From Rhodoferax sp. (GTDB lineage Bacteria > Pseudomonadota > Gammaproteobacteria > Burkholderiales > Burkholderiaceae_C), in the NCBI RefSeq assembly GCF_030646845.1, contig NZ_JAUSLE010000012.1, forward strand, positions 1 through 37,828: a stretch of 37,828 bases of DNA, written 5' to 3'. A program made the translations under genes and the position numbers. The first letter of the stretch is position 1, and each line of letters opens with the position of its first letter. The notes beneath the pieces are model-generated. The model did not search any database. It saw nothing but the letters and a program-made list of their open reading frames with translations, and was not told the DNA's origin. Positions 17,926-25,325 of the stretch are shown here, one piece after another.

Positions 17926-18486
17926 CTATGCGCCCGCACGTGGTGTGCGACGCAACGCCTTGACCGAAACCGCCTGTTTTGCAGGCGGCTTTTTTTTGGG
18001 CGGCAATTCAATCGACACCGATCGGGTGATGTCGCTCATCGGCACGATGCGGACTCTGCGGCTGTCCAGTCGCAGGCTTTCGGGCACGGCAGGGGCGATG
18101 TCGGCCAGCGTCACCTTGTCCAGTTCCGCAAAATAGCTTTGCAGCGCGGTCCTGAAAACCTGCTTCAACTGGCAGTGGGCGGTGAGGGTGCAAGAGTTGT
18201 GGTTGGCGTCAAAACACTCCACCAGCCGGAAATCTGTTTCGGTCTGACGCACGACATCGCCGATCCGGATGTCGGATGCCGGTTTCAGCAGTCGCAGGCC
18301 GCCGCCGCGCCCGCGCGTGGTCTGGAGCAAACCCTGGCGCGCCAGATCATTGACGATCTTCATCAGGTGGTTCTTGGAGACGGCGTGGCTTTCGGCCAGT
18401 TCGGCGATGGTGACCGAACGCTCGGGATGCATGGCGCAGAACATCAAGACCCGCAGGGTGTAGTCGGTGTAGTCCGTTAGTCTCAT
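17926..18486 (-). CDS. nsrR: NsrR, nitric-oxide-sensing Rrf2-family repressor
   Basis: A 186-residue Rrf2 regulator. The winged helix (about 1-60) and wing with RGRGGGLRLLKPASDIRIGDVVR closely match NsrR. The cluster-binding cysteines are C91, C99 and C105, and D8, a cluster ligand in NsrR of Streptomyces, is also present (MRLTDYTD). It should hold an Fe-S cluster that NO destroys, lifting repression. Its divergent neighbour is nnrS, and a 9-5-9 operator (18538-18560) lies between them, consistent with autoregulation. The protein is about 45 residues longer than E. coli NsrR (141); part of this tail (P-PKKKPPAKQA) is encoded by the complement of the alaS terminator. The identification as NsrR rather than IscR rests on the cysteine pattern, wing sequence and nnrS. 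Confidence 0.92.
   Translation of the reverse strand: MRLTDYTDYTLRVLMFCAMHPERSVTIAELAESHAVSKNHLMKIVNDLARQGLLQTTRGRGGGLRLLKPASDIRIGDVVRQTETDFRLVECFDANHNSCTLTAHCQLKQVFRTALQSYFAELDKVTLADIAPAVPESLRLDSRRVRIVPMSDITRSVSIELPPKKKPPAKQAVSVKALRRTPRAGA
17970..17997 (+). terminator. Intrinsic terminator of alaS, inside the nsrR coding sequence
   Basis: Perfect 7-bp stem CCGCCTG / CAGGCGG (17970-17976 and 17982-17988) with a 5-base loop, one C, then eight T on the plus strand (17990-17997). This is a textbook Rho-independent terminator for plus-strand transcription from alaS. It lies wholly within codons of nsrR on the opposite strand. Confidence 0.85.
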
Positions 18487-18537
18487 CAGTGCCCCTTGAG
18501 GTGTATGTCTCCCGTTATTTTATGTCACACGAGATTT

Positions 18538-18560
18538 AAGATGTATGTAAAATGCATTTA
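18538..18560. promoter_or_regulatory. NsrR-type operator, nsrR/nnrS divergent promoter
   Basis: AAGATGTAT-N5-ATGCATTTA, matching the 9-5-9 dyad of the known NsrR consensus (AAGATGYAT-N5-ATRCATCTT) at most positions. It lies 51 bp before the nsrR start and 35 bp before the nnrS start, placed to control both. Confidence 0.8.
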
Positions 18561-18595
18561 AACGTAAATCCTGACGCCTATGTCGTCCCGCCGCC

Positions 18596-19801
18596 ATGAA
18601 ACCAGATTCGCTACCCATTTTTGAGCAGGTCAAAGCCGCCGCCCAGGTGCCCAAAGGCATTCCCTTGTTGCGACTGGGGTTCCGGCCCTTCTATATTGGC
18701 GGCGCGCTGTTTGCCGCACTGGTGGTTCCCTTGTGGGCAGCCATCTTCCTCGGTTCGGTGCAGCTGGCACCGAACGCGTCGCCCTTGCTGTGGCATGCCC
18801 ATGAGATGCTGTTTGGCTTTGCGGTAGCCATCATCGTGGGTTTTCTGATGACGGCCGGCAAGGCCTGGACCGGGCTGGCCACGCCGCGCGGCCCTGCGCT
18901 GGGTGCGCTGGCCCTGTTGTGGCTGGCGGCGCGCGTGGCTTCGGTGGTGGGTCCTTACGCGCTGTACGCCGTGCTGGACATGGCGCTGTTGCCACTGGTG
19001 GCCGCCGTTCTTGTCAACATCCTGCTGCGTTCGCGCAATCACCGCAATCTGCCGCTGGCGCTGATTCTGGCGCTGCTGGCGTCAGCCAACCTGGCCTTTC
19101 ATCTGGCGGTGATGGGGGTGCTGCAGGTGCCTGCCATCACGCCCCTGTATGCCGGCCTGGCGCTGATCGTGATGATTGAGTCTGTGATGGCCGGGCGCGT
19201 CATTCCCGCGTTCACCATGGCCGTGACGCCGGGCTTGAGGCTGGTTGCCGTGGTCTGGATCGAGCGCGTCACGCTGGGCGCCACCGCACTTGGCCTGGCG
19301 CTGTGGGTGTTCGCGCCTGCAAGTATTGTCGGCCTGGTGGTGCTGGCGCTGGCCAGTGCTCTGCACGTTAGGCGTTTGCTGCGCTGGCAGCCGGCCGTCA
19401 CCTTGAAGCGTCCGATTTTGTGGATTCTGCATGCGTCCTATGCCTGGATTCCGGTCGGGCTGGCGTTGCTGGCACTGGCGCAAACCGGCCTGGTTCCTGT
19501 GTCTTCCGGCGTGCATGCGCTGGCGGCCGGCGCCACGGGCGGCCTCATCATCGGCATGATCACCCGCACCGCACGCGGTCATACCGGCAGGCCTTTGATG
19601 GCTTCGAAGGCGGAAGTGCTGGCCTACGCGCTGGTGATGAGTGCCGCCGTGCTGCGCGTGCTGCTGCCCCTGGTGGCCCCGTCCTCGTATGGGTACGCCC
19701 TGGTGGGCGCCGCTGCCGCCTGGAGCGCGGCGTTTGTGATCTATCTCTGGATGTTCACGCCCTGGCTGATGAGCACGCGGCTGGACGGCAAGGACGGCTG
19801 A
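18596..19801 (+). CDS. nnrS: NnrS family haem-copper membrane protein
   Basis: A 401-residue integral membrane protein with about twelve hydrophobic segments. NnrS hallmarks are present: LLRLGFRPFYIGGALFA near residue 25, the haem-ligand-type motif WHAHEMLFGF (about 61-70), and ITRTARGHTGRP (about 321-332). NnrS proteins act in the inner membrane and protect cells under nitric oxide stress; their exact chemistry is not settled. It is divergent from nsrR with an NsrR-type site between, so it should be induced by NO. The start ATG 18596 has only a weak ribosome site. It converges on serA, and both genes end within one palindrome (19794-19819). Confidence 0.94.
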   Translation: MKPDSLPIFEQVKAAAQVPKGIPLLRLGFRPFYIGGALFAALVVPLWAAIFLGSVQLAPNASPLLWHAHEMLFGFAVAIIVGFLMTAGKAWTGLATPRGPALGALALLWLAARVASVVGPYALYAVLDMALLPLVAAVLVNILLRSRNHRNLPLALILALLASANLAFHLAVMGVLQVPAITPLYAGLALIVMIESVMAGRVIPAFTMAVTPGLRLVAVVWIERVTLGATALGLALWVFAPASIVGLVVLALASALHVRRLLRWQPAVTLKRPILWILHASYAWIPVGLALLALAQTGLVPVSSGVHALAAGATGGLIIGMITRTARGHTGRPLMASKAEVLAYALVMSAAVLRVLLPLVAPSSYGYALVGAAAAWSAAFVIYLWMFTPWLMSTRLDGKDG

Positions 19802-19819
19802 GAACCGTTTCTCAGCCGT
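19794..19819. terminator. Bidirectional terminator-like hairpin overlapping both stop codons
   Basis: A perfect 11-bp inverted repeat, ACGGCTGAGAA / TTCTCAGCCGT, with a 4-base loop. Each arm contains GGC-TGA, the final glycine codon and stop of nnrS (plus) and of serA (minus). T-runs beyond the stem are short, so strength is uncertain. Confidence 0.6.
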
Positions 19820-21029
19820 TGGAGGACAGCGCTGAGAACACCCGCAACGTGCCCTCAATGGCTTCCAGGCAGGCGAGGGTGTTTGCATCCATCGCGGCGC
19901 TGACGTCGATGACCGCCACGCCAAAGCCTCCCTGTGTTTCCAGATGCAGCAGCGACACGTTGAGGCCCGCCGAACTGAGCGCACTGTTGACATGCGCCAT
20001 GACCCCGGGGCGATCACGATGGATATGCACCAGCCGCGTCGGCGCGCGCAGCGAACCCACAGAGAGTTCGGGCAAGTTGACGCTCCCATGGATGGCGCCC
20101 AGCATCAGGTAGTCGCGCAGCTTTTCGGACACTTCAACACCCAGATTGCGCTGCGCCTCCACGGTGGAGCCTCCCACGTGTGGCGTGAGAATCACTTTGT
20201 CGAAAGCCCGCAGCGGCGACTCGAAGACCTCAGTCGCTGAAGCCGGTTCGCGCGGGAACACGTCCAGCGCCGCACCACGCAGGCGCGGCCCGGCCAGCGC
20301 CTCGACCAGGGAGTCAATGTCCACGGCATGGCCGCGCGCCAGGTTGATCAGCACGGCGCCATCCTTCATCTGGGCCAGGCGCTGCGCATCGATGAGATTT
20401 TTGGTGCGTGCGGTCTGCGGCACATGCAGGGTCACCACATCGGCTTCACCCAGCAGGGCTTCCAGGGTTCCTGCCGGAGTGGCATTGCCCAGGGGCAGGC
20501 GCGCCTCAATGTCGAAATAGATGACCCGCATGCCAATGGCCTCGGCCAGCAGCCCGGTCTGGGTGCCGATCTTGCCGTAGCCCACGATGCCCAGCGTCTT
20601 GCCGCGCACTTCGTTGGCGCCCTTGGCATCTTTCATCCAGACGCCACGGCGGGCCGCGGCATGGCGCTCCGGCACGCGGCGCAGCAGGTGGATGGCGTGG
20701 CCAATGACCAGCTCGGCCACCGAACGTGTGTTGGAGAACGGACCGTTGAACACCGCAATGCCCATCTCGGACGCCGCGACCAGGTCAATGTTGTTGGTGC
20801 CGGTGCAATAGGCGCCGACCGCGCGCAGCCTGGGGGCTTGCGCCAGTACCTCGCGCGTGAGGGGGGTGCGTGAGCGCAGGCCCAGCACCTGCACGCCGGC
20901 CAGCAGGGTGTGCAACTCGCTGACGGAGGGCGCATGCTTGAGCCGCACGATGTTGGCACCGGGGATGCCCTGCAAGATGGGCGTGGCGCTGGTGTGAACG
21001 TCTTCAAGCAGCAGTATGTTGGGGTTCAT
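19812..21029 (-). CDS. serA: D-3-phosphoglycerate dehydrogenase
   Basis: A 405-residue SerA of the E. coli length class (410). It oxidises 3-phosphoglycerate to 3-phosphohydroxypyruvate, the first step of serine synthesis. Visible are the substrate segment FNGPFSNTRSVAELVIG, the Rossmann motif GIVGYGKIGTQTG, NAD-site DVVTLHVP, LINLARG with the catalytic region, the His in TPHVGGST, and a C-terminal ACT domain (about 335-405) with HRDRPGVMAHVN, the expected serine-feedback site. ATG 21029 has AGGAA 5-6 bp upstream and gives the family N-terminus MNPNILLLEDV. It lies 33 bp downstream of sufT on the same strand with no terminator, so it may be read as the last gene of the suf operon. Serine is the precursor of cysteine, the sulfur donor for SufS. 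Confidence 0.93.
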   Translation of the reverse strand: MNPNILLLEDVHTSATPILQGIPGANIVRLKHAPSVSELHTLLAGVQVLGLRSRTPLTREVLAQAPRLRAVGAYCTGTNNIDLVAASEMGIAVFNGPFSNTRSVAELVIGHAIHLLRRVPERHAAARRGVWMKDAKGANEVRGKTLGIVGYGKIGTQTGLLAEAIGMRVIYFDIEARLPLGNATPAGTLEALLGEADVVTLHVPQTARTKNLIDAQRLAQMKDGAVLINLARGHAVDIDSLVEALAGPRLRGAALDVFPREPASATEVFESPLRAFDKVILTPHVGGSTVEAQRNLGVEVSEKLRDYLMLGAIHGSVNLPELSVGSLRAPTRLVHIHRDRPGVMAHVNSALSSAGLNVSLLHLETQGGFGVAVIDVSAAMDANTLACLEAIEGTLRVFSALSSNG

Positions 21030-21062
21030 GGAGTTCCTGATAGTCAAGGGATGGTTAAAGTT

Positions 21063-21608
21063 TCACAGGCCGAGCATCAGCTCGGCTTCTTCCGACATCA
21101 TGGTGCGGTCCCACGGTGGATCGAACACGATCTCTATGTCAACCTGACCGACGTGCGGCAGGGCTTCGAGTTTGTCCTGCACCTCCTGCGCAATGCCTTC
21201 GCCCATGCCGCAACCGGGGGCCGTCACGGTCATCTTGAGAGAGACGCGGAAACGCTCCTCATCCATAGGCAGGACGTCGCACACGTAGACCAACCCCAGC
21301 GCGACGATGTCTACGGGTATCTCCGGGTCGTAGCAGGTTTTCAGGGTTTGCCAGACCAGGCCTTTCAAATCCTCTGGGCTGACATTGTCGGGGATGACCA
21401 GCGGTGCGGGCGGCTCCTTGCCCAGCGCGTCAGCATCGACACCCGCAATGCGCAGCAGGTAGCCTTCCACATAGACGGTAAAGGACGAACCCAGTGCCTG
21501 GGTGATCTGGGCCCGCGTGCCGGCGGGCAGCTCGATCACCGTGCCGTCCGGGATCGACTCGGCGCGCACGGGGCGGCGGATCACAACGGTTTCGCGCTGG
21601 CGGCTCAT
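21063..21608 (-). CDS. sufT: SufT, Fe-S assembly protein (MIP18/DUF59 family)
   Basis: A 181-residue protein with an N-terminal extension (about 1-70) and a C-terminal MIP18/DUF59 domain: VWQTLKTCYDPEIPVDIVALGLVY, TVTAPGCGMG and FDPPWDRTMMSEEAELMLG. The conserved cysteine of the domain is in APGCGMG. SufT proteins help maturation of Fe-S proteins when demand is high. ATG 21608 overlaps the sufU stop as ATGA, showing coupling; a longer frame would reach back into sufU. Confidence 0.92.
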   Translation of the reverse strand: MSRQRETVVIRRPVRAESIPDGTVIELPAGTRAQITQALGSSFTVYVEGYLLRIAGVDADALGKEPPAPLVIPDNVSPEDLKGLVWQTLKTCYDPEIPVDIVALGLVYVCDVLPMDEERFRVSLKMTVTAPGCGMGEGIAQEVQDKLEALPHVGQVDIEIVFDPPWDRTMMSEEAELMLGL

Positions 21609-22066
21609 GATGTGGCGTGCTCCTGTGTGGGGCTGGTCGTCAGCGGTGTTTGCAGCGCGTGCCCCAGCGCGTGCCAGCCGAGCAGGGCGCATTTGATGCG
21701 GCTGGGAAAGCGCGCTACCCCGGCCAGGCTGATGAGCTTGCCCAGGTAGGCTTCCTCCGGCGCTTCGGCGCCAGTCAGGACGGCGCGAAAGTGCTGCTGC
21801 AGTTGTTGCGCCGCCTGTACCTCGGCGCCCTTGATCGCTTCGGTCATCATCGAGGTCGATGCCATGCAGATCGCGCAGCCCTGGCCTTTGAAGCGCACAT
21901 CGACAATCCGGTCCTGTTCGATCTGCAGCGCCACGCTGATCTGGTCGCCGCATTGCGGGTTGGTGCCTTCGGCGCGATGGGTTGGCGCTGCCAGGACGCC
22001 GAAGTTGCGCGGTGCCCGTTTGTGTTCCAGCACGATGTCCTGGTACAGGTCAAGATCGGCACTCAT
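21605..22066 (-). CDS. sufU: SufU, sulfur-transfer/scaffold-like protein
   Basis: A 153-residue IscU-like protein. The zinc-site residues of SufU are C39 and D41 (NPQCGD), C64 (GQGCAIC) and C126 (RIKCALLGW). SufU activates SufS by accepting its persulfide. ATG 22066 overlaps the sufS stop as ATGA, so the start is set by coupling rather than by the longer frame. Pairing of SufU with SufS, instead of SufE, is typical of Gram-positive-type SUF systems. Confidence 0.93.
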   Translation of the reverse strand: MSADLDLYQDIVLEHKRAPRNFGVLAAPTHRAEGTNPQCGDQISVALQIEQDRIVDVRFKGQGCAICMASTSMMTEAIKGAEVQAAQQLQQHFRAVLTGAEAPEEAYLGKLISLAGVARFPSRIKCALLGWHALGHALQTPLTTSPTQEHATS

Positions 22067-23325
22067 CGCAGTACCCCGATCGCGTGGCTGACGCCCGCCA
22101 GCAGGCGATCCACCTCGTCGTGTGTGTTGTACACCGCGAAAGAGGCGCGCGTGGTGGGGCCCAAACCCAGATGTTCCAGCAGCGGCTGGGCGCAATGGTG
22201 ACCGGTACGCACCGCAATGCCGCGCGCGTCCAGCAGCGTGCCGATGTCGTGCGGGTGGGCGCCATCGACCACGAACGAGACGATGGCGCTGCTCTTGGCA
22301 TGGGGTGACAGCACGGTGACGCCTTCGATCTGGCGCAGGCCGGTCACGGCGTGTTGGCGCAAGGCCGCGAGATGCGCCTCGATGGCAGCGTGTCCAATGG
22401 CCTCAATGTAGGTCGCGGCGGCGGCCATGCCCACAGCGCCGCTGACATTGGGGGTGCCCCCTTCCAGTCGGGCCGGCAGTTCAGCAAACACCGCGTCGGT
22501 GTAGCTGACGGATTGCACCATGTCGCCACCAAAACGCAAAGGGGTCAATCGCTCCAGTGAGCTGCGCTTGCCCACCAGTGCACCCATGCCCATGGGGCCG
22601 TACATCTTATGGGCCGAGAAGGCCATGAAGTCGCAGGCCAGCGTGTGCAGATTCAAGGCACTGTGGCCGACCGCTTGGGCTGCATCCAGCACGGTTAGCG
22701 CACCCGCTTGTGCCGCCAGGTCCAGCAGCGCCTCATAGGGTGGGCGTTCGCCGCTGGCATTGGAGCAGGCCGTCAGCGCAAACACCCGGGTGCGCGGCGA
22801 GAGCAGGCGCGCAAGCGCGTTCACGTCGAGCTGGCCGTTCGCGTCCGGCAGCAGGATGCGCAGTGTGGCGCCCGTGCGGCGTGCCGCCTGTTGCCAGGGC
22901 ACCAGGTTGGCATGGTGTTCCAGACCGCTGACGATGATGTCGTCCCCCGGGCCGATGACGGCCGGTCCGACAAGCGCTTGTGACAAGCCGTGCGCCACCA
23001 TGTTGAGCGCATCCGTTGTGCCGGAGGTGAACACCAGCTCATAGGCCTCAGTGGCGCCGACAAAGCGTTTGACGTCCGCACGCGCGCGCTCGAACGCATC
23101 GGTGGCGCGCTGGCTTAAAGTGTGCACGCCCCGGTGAATGTTGGCGCGGTCATGCGTCTCAAACTCGCGTATCGCGTTGAGCACTGGCAGGGGCATGTGC
23201 GTGGTGGCCGCGTTGTCCAAGTAGGCGAGCGGCTGGCCATGGATGCGCTGCGCCAGAATTGGAAACTGCGCGGCGGCCGAAGCGCCCGTGCCAGCGATGT
23301 CGAGCAGGGGCTGGCGCATGTTCAT
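22063..23325 (-). CDS. sufS: Cysteine desulfurase
   Basis: A 420-residue type II PLP cysteine desulfurase that frees sulfur from cysteine as an enzyme-bound persulfide. The PLP lysine is K240 in AFSAHKMYGPMGMG and the active-site cysteine is C378 in RTGHHCAQPLLEHLG. The N-terminal LAYLDNAATTHMP and the ALNMVAHGL segment are standard. ATG 23325 overlaps the sufD stop as ATGA; an in-frame ATG at 23319 is an alternative. Length is slightly above the usual 406. Confidence 0.96.
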   Translation of the reverse strand: MNMRQPLLDIAGTGASAAAQFPILAQRIHGQPLAYLDNAATTHMPLPVLNAIREFETHDRANIHRGVHTLSQRATDAFERARADVKRFVGATEAYELVFTSGTTDALNMVAHGLSQALVGPAVIGPGDDIIVSGLEHHANLVPWQQAARRTGATLRILLPDANGQLDVNALARLLSPRTRVFALTACSNASGERPPYEALLDLAAQAGALTVLDAAQAVGHSALNLHTLACDFMAFSAHKMYGPMGMGALVGKRSSLERLTPLRFGGDMVQSVSYTDAVFAELPARLEGGTPNVSGAVGMAAAATYIEAIGHAAIEAHLAALRQHAVTGLRQIEGVTVLSPHAKSSAIVSFVVDGAHPHDIGTLLDARGIAVRTGHHCAQPLLEHLGLGPTTRASFAVYNTHDEVDRLLAGVSHAIGVLR

Positions 23326-24530
23326 GGTTGCACCTTCTGCAAATGCTGGCGGGTCATGCGCGCCAGCAGTTCATCAAGTTTCATGGTGTGCAGGATCTCG
23401 GGCTTGTCCAGTGTGCGCTCCAGCACTGCCGTTTGCAGGCCTTCCAGAATCAGGGCCAGTGCGCCGGCTTCATCGAGGCCGCGCTGGCGGGCATAGAACA
23501 GTGCTTCCTCGGGCAGCGCGCCAAAGGTAGCGCCGTGGGCTGCCTGTACCTGGTCATGGTGGATTTCCATGTGCGGGCGCAGTACCACTCTGGGCTGGCC
23601 GCTGGTAGGAATGGCGCTCAGGTGCTGGCGCACGGCGGCCTCGTCGGCGCCGGGCGCGATGAGGGTGTGGGCATTGAGCACCGCATGGGCCCGGCCGCTG
23701 GCCAGCAGCAGCGACTCCACGGCGCTGTGGCTGTGCGCAGCGGTGTGCGACAGCGCCACCTGGTGATCCAGTGTGGCCTTGGCCACCAGCAGGGCCGCGC
23801 CGATGCGGGCCTGGCTGCGCGGCTGGTTCAGATCCACTTGGGTGCGCTGCAGATGGTAGGCGCTGCCCGAGGCCAGCAACACCTGGTCGTAGTGGGCATC
23901 CTCTGCCAGCTCGACGTGTATCTGGTGCGCCAGCCGCTCGTCAGGCGCGGGGTTGACGGCGCGCAGATGTTCCAGGTGCGCCCCCCGGCCGAGCTTGATG
24001 TGCATCTGCAGGTTTTGTATGCCACCGGCGCGGGTCGTGTCAAAGTCATGTTGCTCCAGCAGCACGCAGTGCACACCAGGGGCGACGTCGATCACCAGCA
24101 GGGGCGCATCAAAGAGGGTCGGCGCCTGGATGCGCAGTACCAGCTGGATGGTTTGCTTCGACGGCTGCCGGTCTGCACCCTGCTCGCCGATGCGCATGCG
24201 CAACCCGCGCTGGCAGGTGGCGCGGTGGACCCAGCCAAAGTGCGCCGCATCGCACTCATCGGGCCAGGGCACGCCTTTGAACAGGGCAGTGCGCTGCTCA
24301 GGATCGGCCGGGTCAAGGTAGTGCGCTTGAAACTGGTCTTGCCGGGTCGACTCCCATGCCTGCACAGTCCAGCCGTCTGTTGGCAAACGCGCTGCGGATG
24401 CGTCGGGCAGCCAGACCGCCAGTGCGGGCGGTGGCAGATGACGAAAGTTCTCGGCTCTGGCTTTGATCCAGCCATGGCCGGCAAGGCGCTGGCGGGCTTC
24501 GGTGGCGTCGGGGCAGGGCGTGTTGTTCAT
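23322..24530 (-). CDS. sufD: SufD, SUF scaffold subunit
   Basis: A 402-residue SufB/SufD-family protein that forms the SufBC2D scaffold complex. The C-terminal beta-helix core has RPHMEIHHDQVQAAHGATFGALPEEALFYARQRGLDEAGALALILEG (read across about 325-372), with the conserved His after VQAAHG. ATG 24530 was chosen because it starts 1 bp after the sufC stop with GAGG upstream; the longer frame would run into sufC. Confidence 0.94.
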   Translation of the reverse strand: MNNTPCPDATEARQRLAGHGWIKARAENFRHLPPPALAVWLPDASAARLPTDGWTVQAWESTRQDQFQAHYLDPADPEQRTALFKGVPWPDECDAAHFGWVHRATCQRGLRMRIGEQGADRQPSKQTIQLVLRIQAPTLFDAPLLVIDVAPGVHCVLLEQHDFDTTRAGGIQNLQMHIKLGRGAHLEHLRAVNPAPDERLAHQIHVELAEDAHYDQVLLASGSAYHLQRTQVDLNQPRSQARIGAALLVAKATLDHQVALSHTAAHSHSAVESLLLASGRAHAVLNAHTLIAPGADEAAVRQHLSAIPTSGQPRVVLRPHMEIHHDQVQAAHGATFGALPEEALFYARQRGLDEAGALALILEGLQTAVLERTLDKPEILHTMKLDELLARMTRQHLQKVQP

Positions 24531-24531
24531 C

Positions 24532-25302
24532 TCACACCTCGGTGGTTTCGGGCTTGCGGGCAAAGCCGGTACGCGCAATTTCTTGCGCCAGCGCCAGGGT
24601 GCCAGTCTCGGCAATGCGGCCCTGGTCCAGGCGCAACACGGCGTCGGGCATCAGCGACTCGATCAGTTGCAGGTAGTGCGACACCACCACAAACGCTGTT
24701 CCCTGTGCGCGCATGCCTTGCACCAGCTTGACCACTGCGCGCACGCCGTCCACGTCCATCCCCGAGTCGATCTCATCGAGCAGGGCCAGACGCGGCTTGA
24801 GCAGGGCGAGTTGCAGCAGTTCGTTGCGCTTGCGTTCACCGCCCGAAAAGCCCTCATTCACGGGGCGGCTCAGCAGCTTGGCGTCCAGCCCCAGCTCGCT
24901 GGCCAAGGCGCGTGCATCTTTCAGGAAATCAAAAGCGTCCAGTGGCGTTTCGCCATGCGATTCGCGAATGGCGTTGAGCGCGCTGCGCATGAACAATCCG
25001 TTTTTCACACCAGGGATGTCCGGTGGTGATTGCAGGGATACAAACAGGCCGGCGCGGGCGCGTTGCTCCGGTTTGAGGGCCAGCAAATCCTGCCCGTTGA
25101 ACTGCGCGCTGCCGCTCGTGACGCGGTAGCGCGGGTGCCCGGCCAGCGTCAAACCCAGCGTGCTTTTGCCGCTGCCGTTGGCGCCCATCAGCACCACCAG
25201 CGAGCCCGGCTGGATGTCCAGCGTAATGCCGTCCAGAACAGTGCGTTCGCCCACTTCAACCCGCAGGTCGCGCACGCTGAGCAGAGGTGATGTGTTGGTC
25301 AT
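24532..25302 (-). CDS. sufC: SufC, SUF complex ATPase
   Basis: A 256-residue ABC-type ATPase of the SUF scaffold. Walker A MGANGSGKST (about 39-48), Q-loop FVSLQSPPDIPG, signature EGFSGGERKRNE, Walker B LALLDEIDSGMD and the switch His in VVVSHY are all present; the EGFSGGE signature is diagnostic of SufC. ATG 25302 has AAGGAAA 5-8 bp upstream, favouring it over a longer frame that would reach the sufB stop. Confidence 0.97.
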   Translation of the reverse strand: MTNTSPLLSVRDLRVEVGERTVLDGITLDIQPGSLVVLMGANGSGKSTLGLTLAGHPRYRVTSGSAQFNGQDLLALKPEQRARAGLFVSLQSPPDIPGVKNGLFMRSALNAIRESHGETPLDAFDFLKDARALASELGLDAKLLSRPVNEGFSGGERKRNELLQLALLKPRLALLDEIDSGMDVDGVRAVVKLVQGMRAQGTAFVVVSHYLQLIESLMPDAVLRLDQGRIAETGTLALAQEIARTGFARKPETTEV

Positions 25303-25325
25303 GATGTTTCCTTCTGATTGGTATG

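Noticed and set aside
18538..18560. Reading the dyads as IscR sites instead of NsrR sites.
   Set aside because: The AAGATGYAT arms and 9-5-9 layout fit the NsrR consensus, and the encoded Rrf2 protein has the NsrR-type Cys pattern and D8 and sits beside nnrS.
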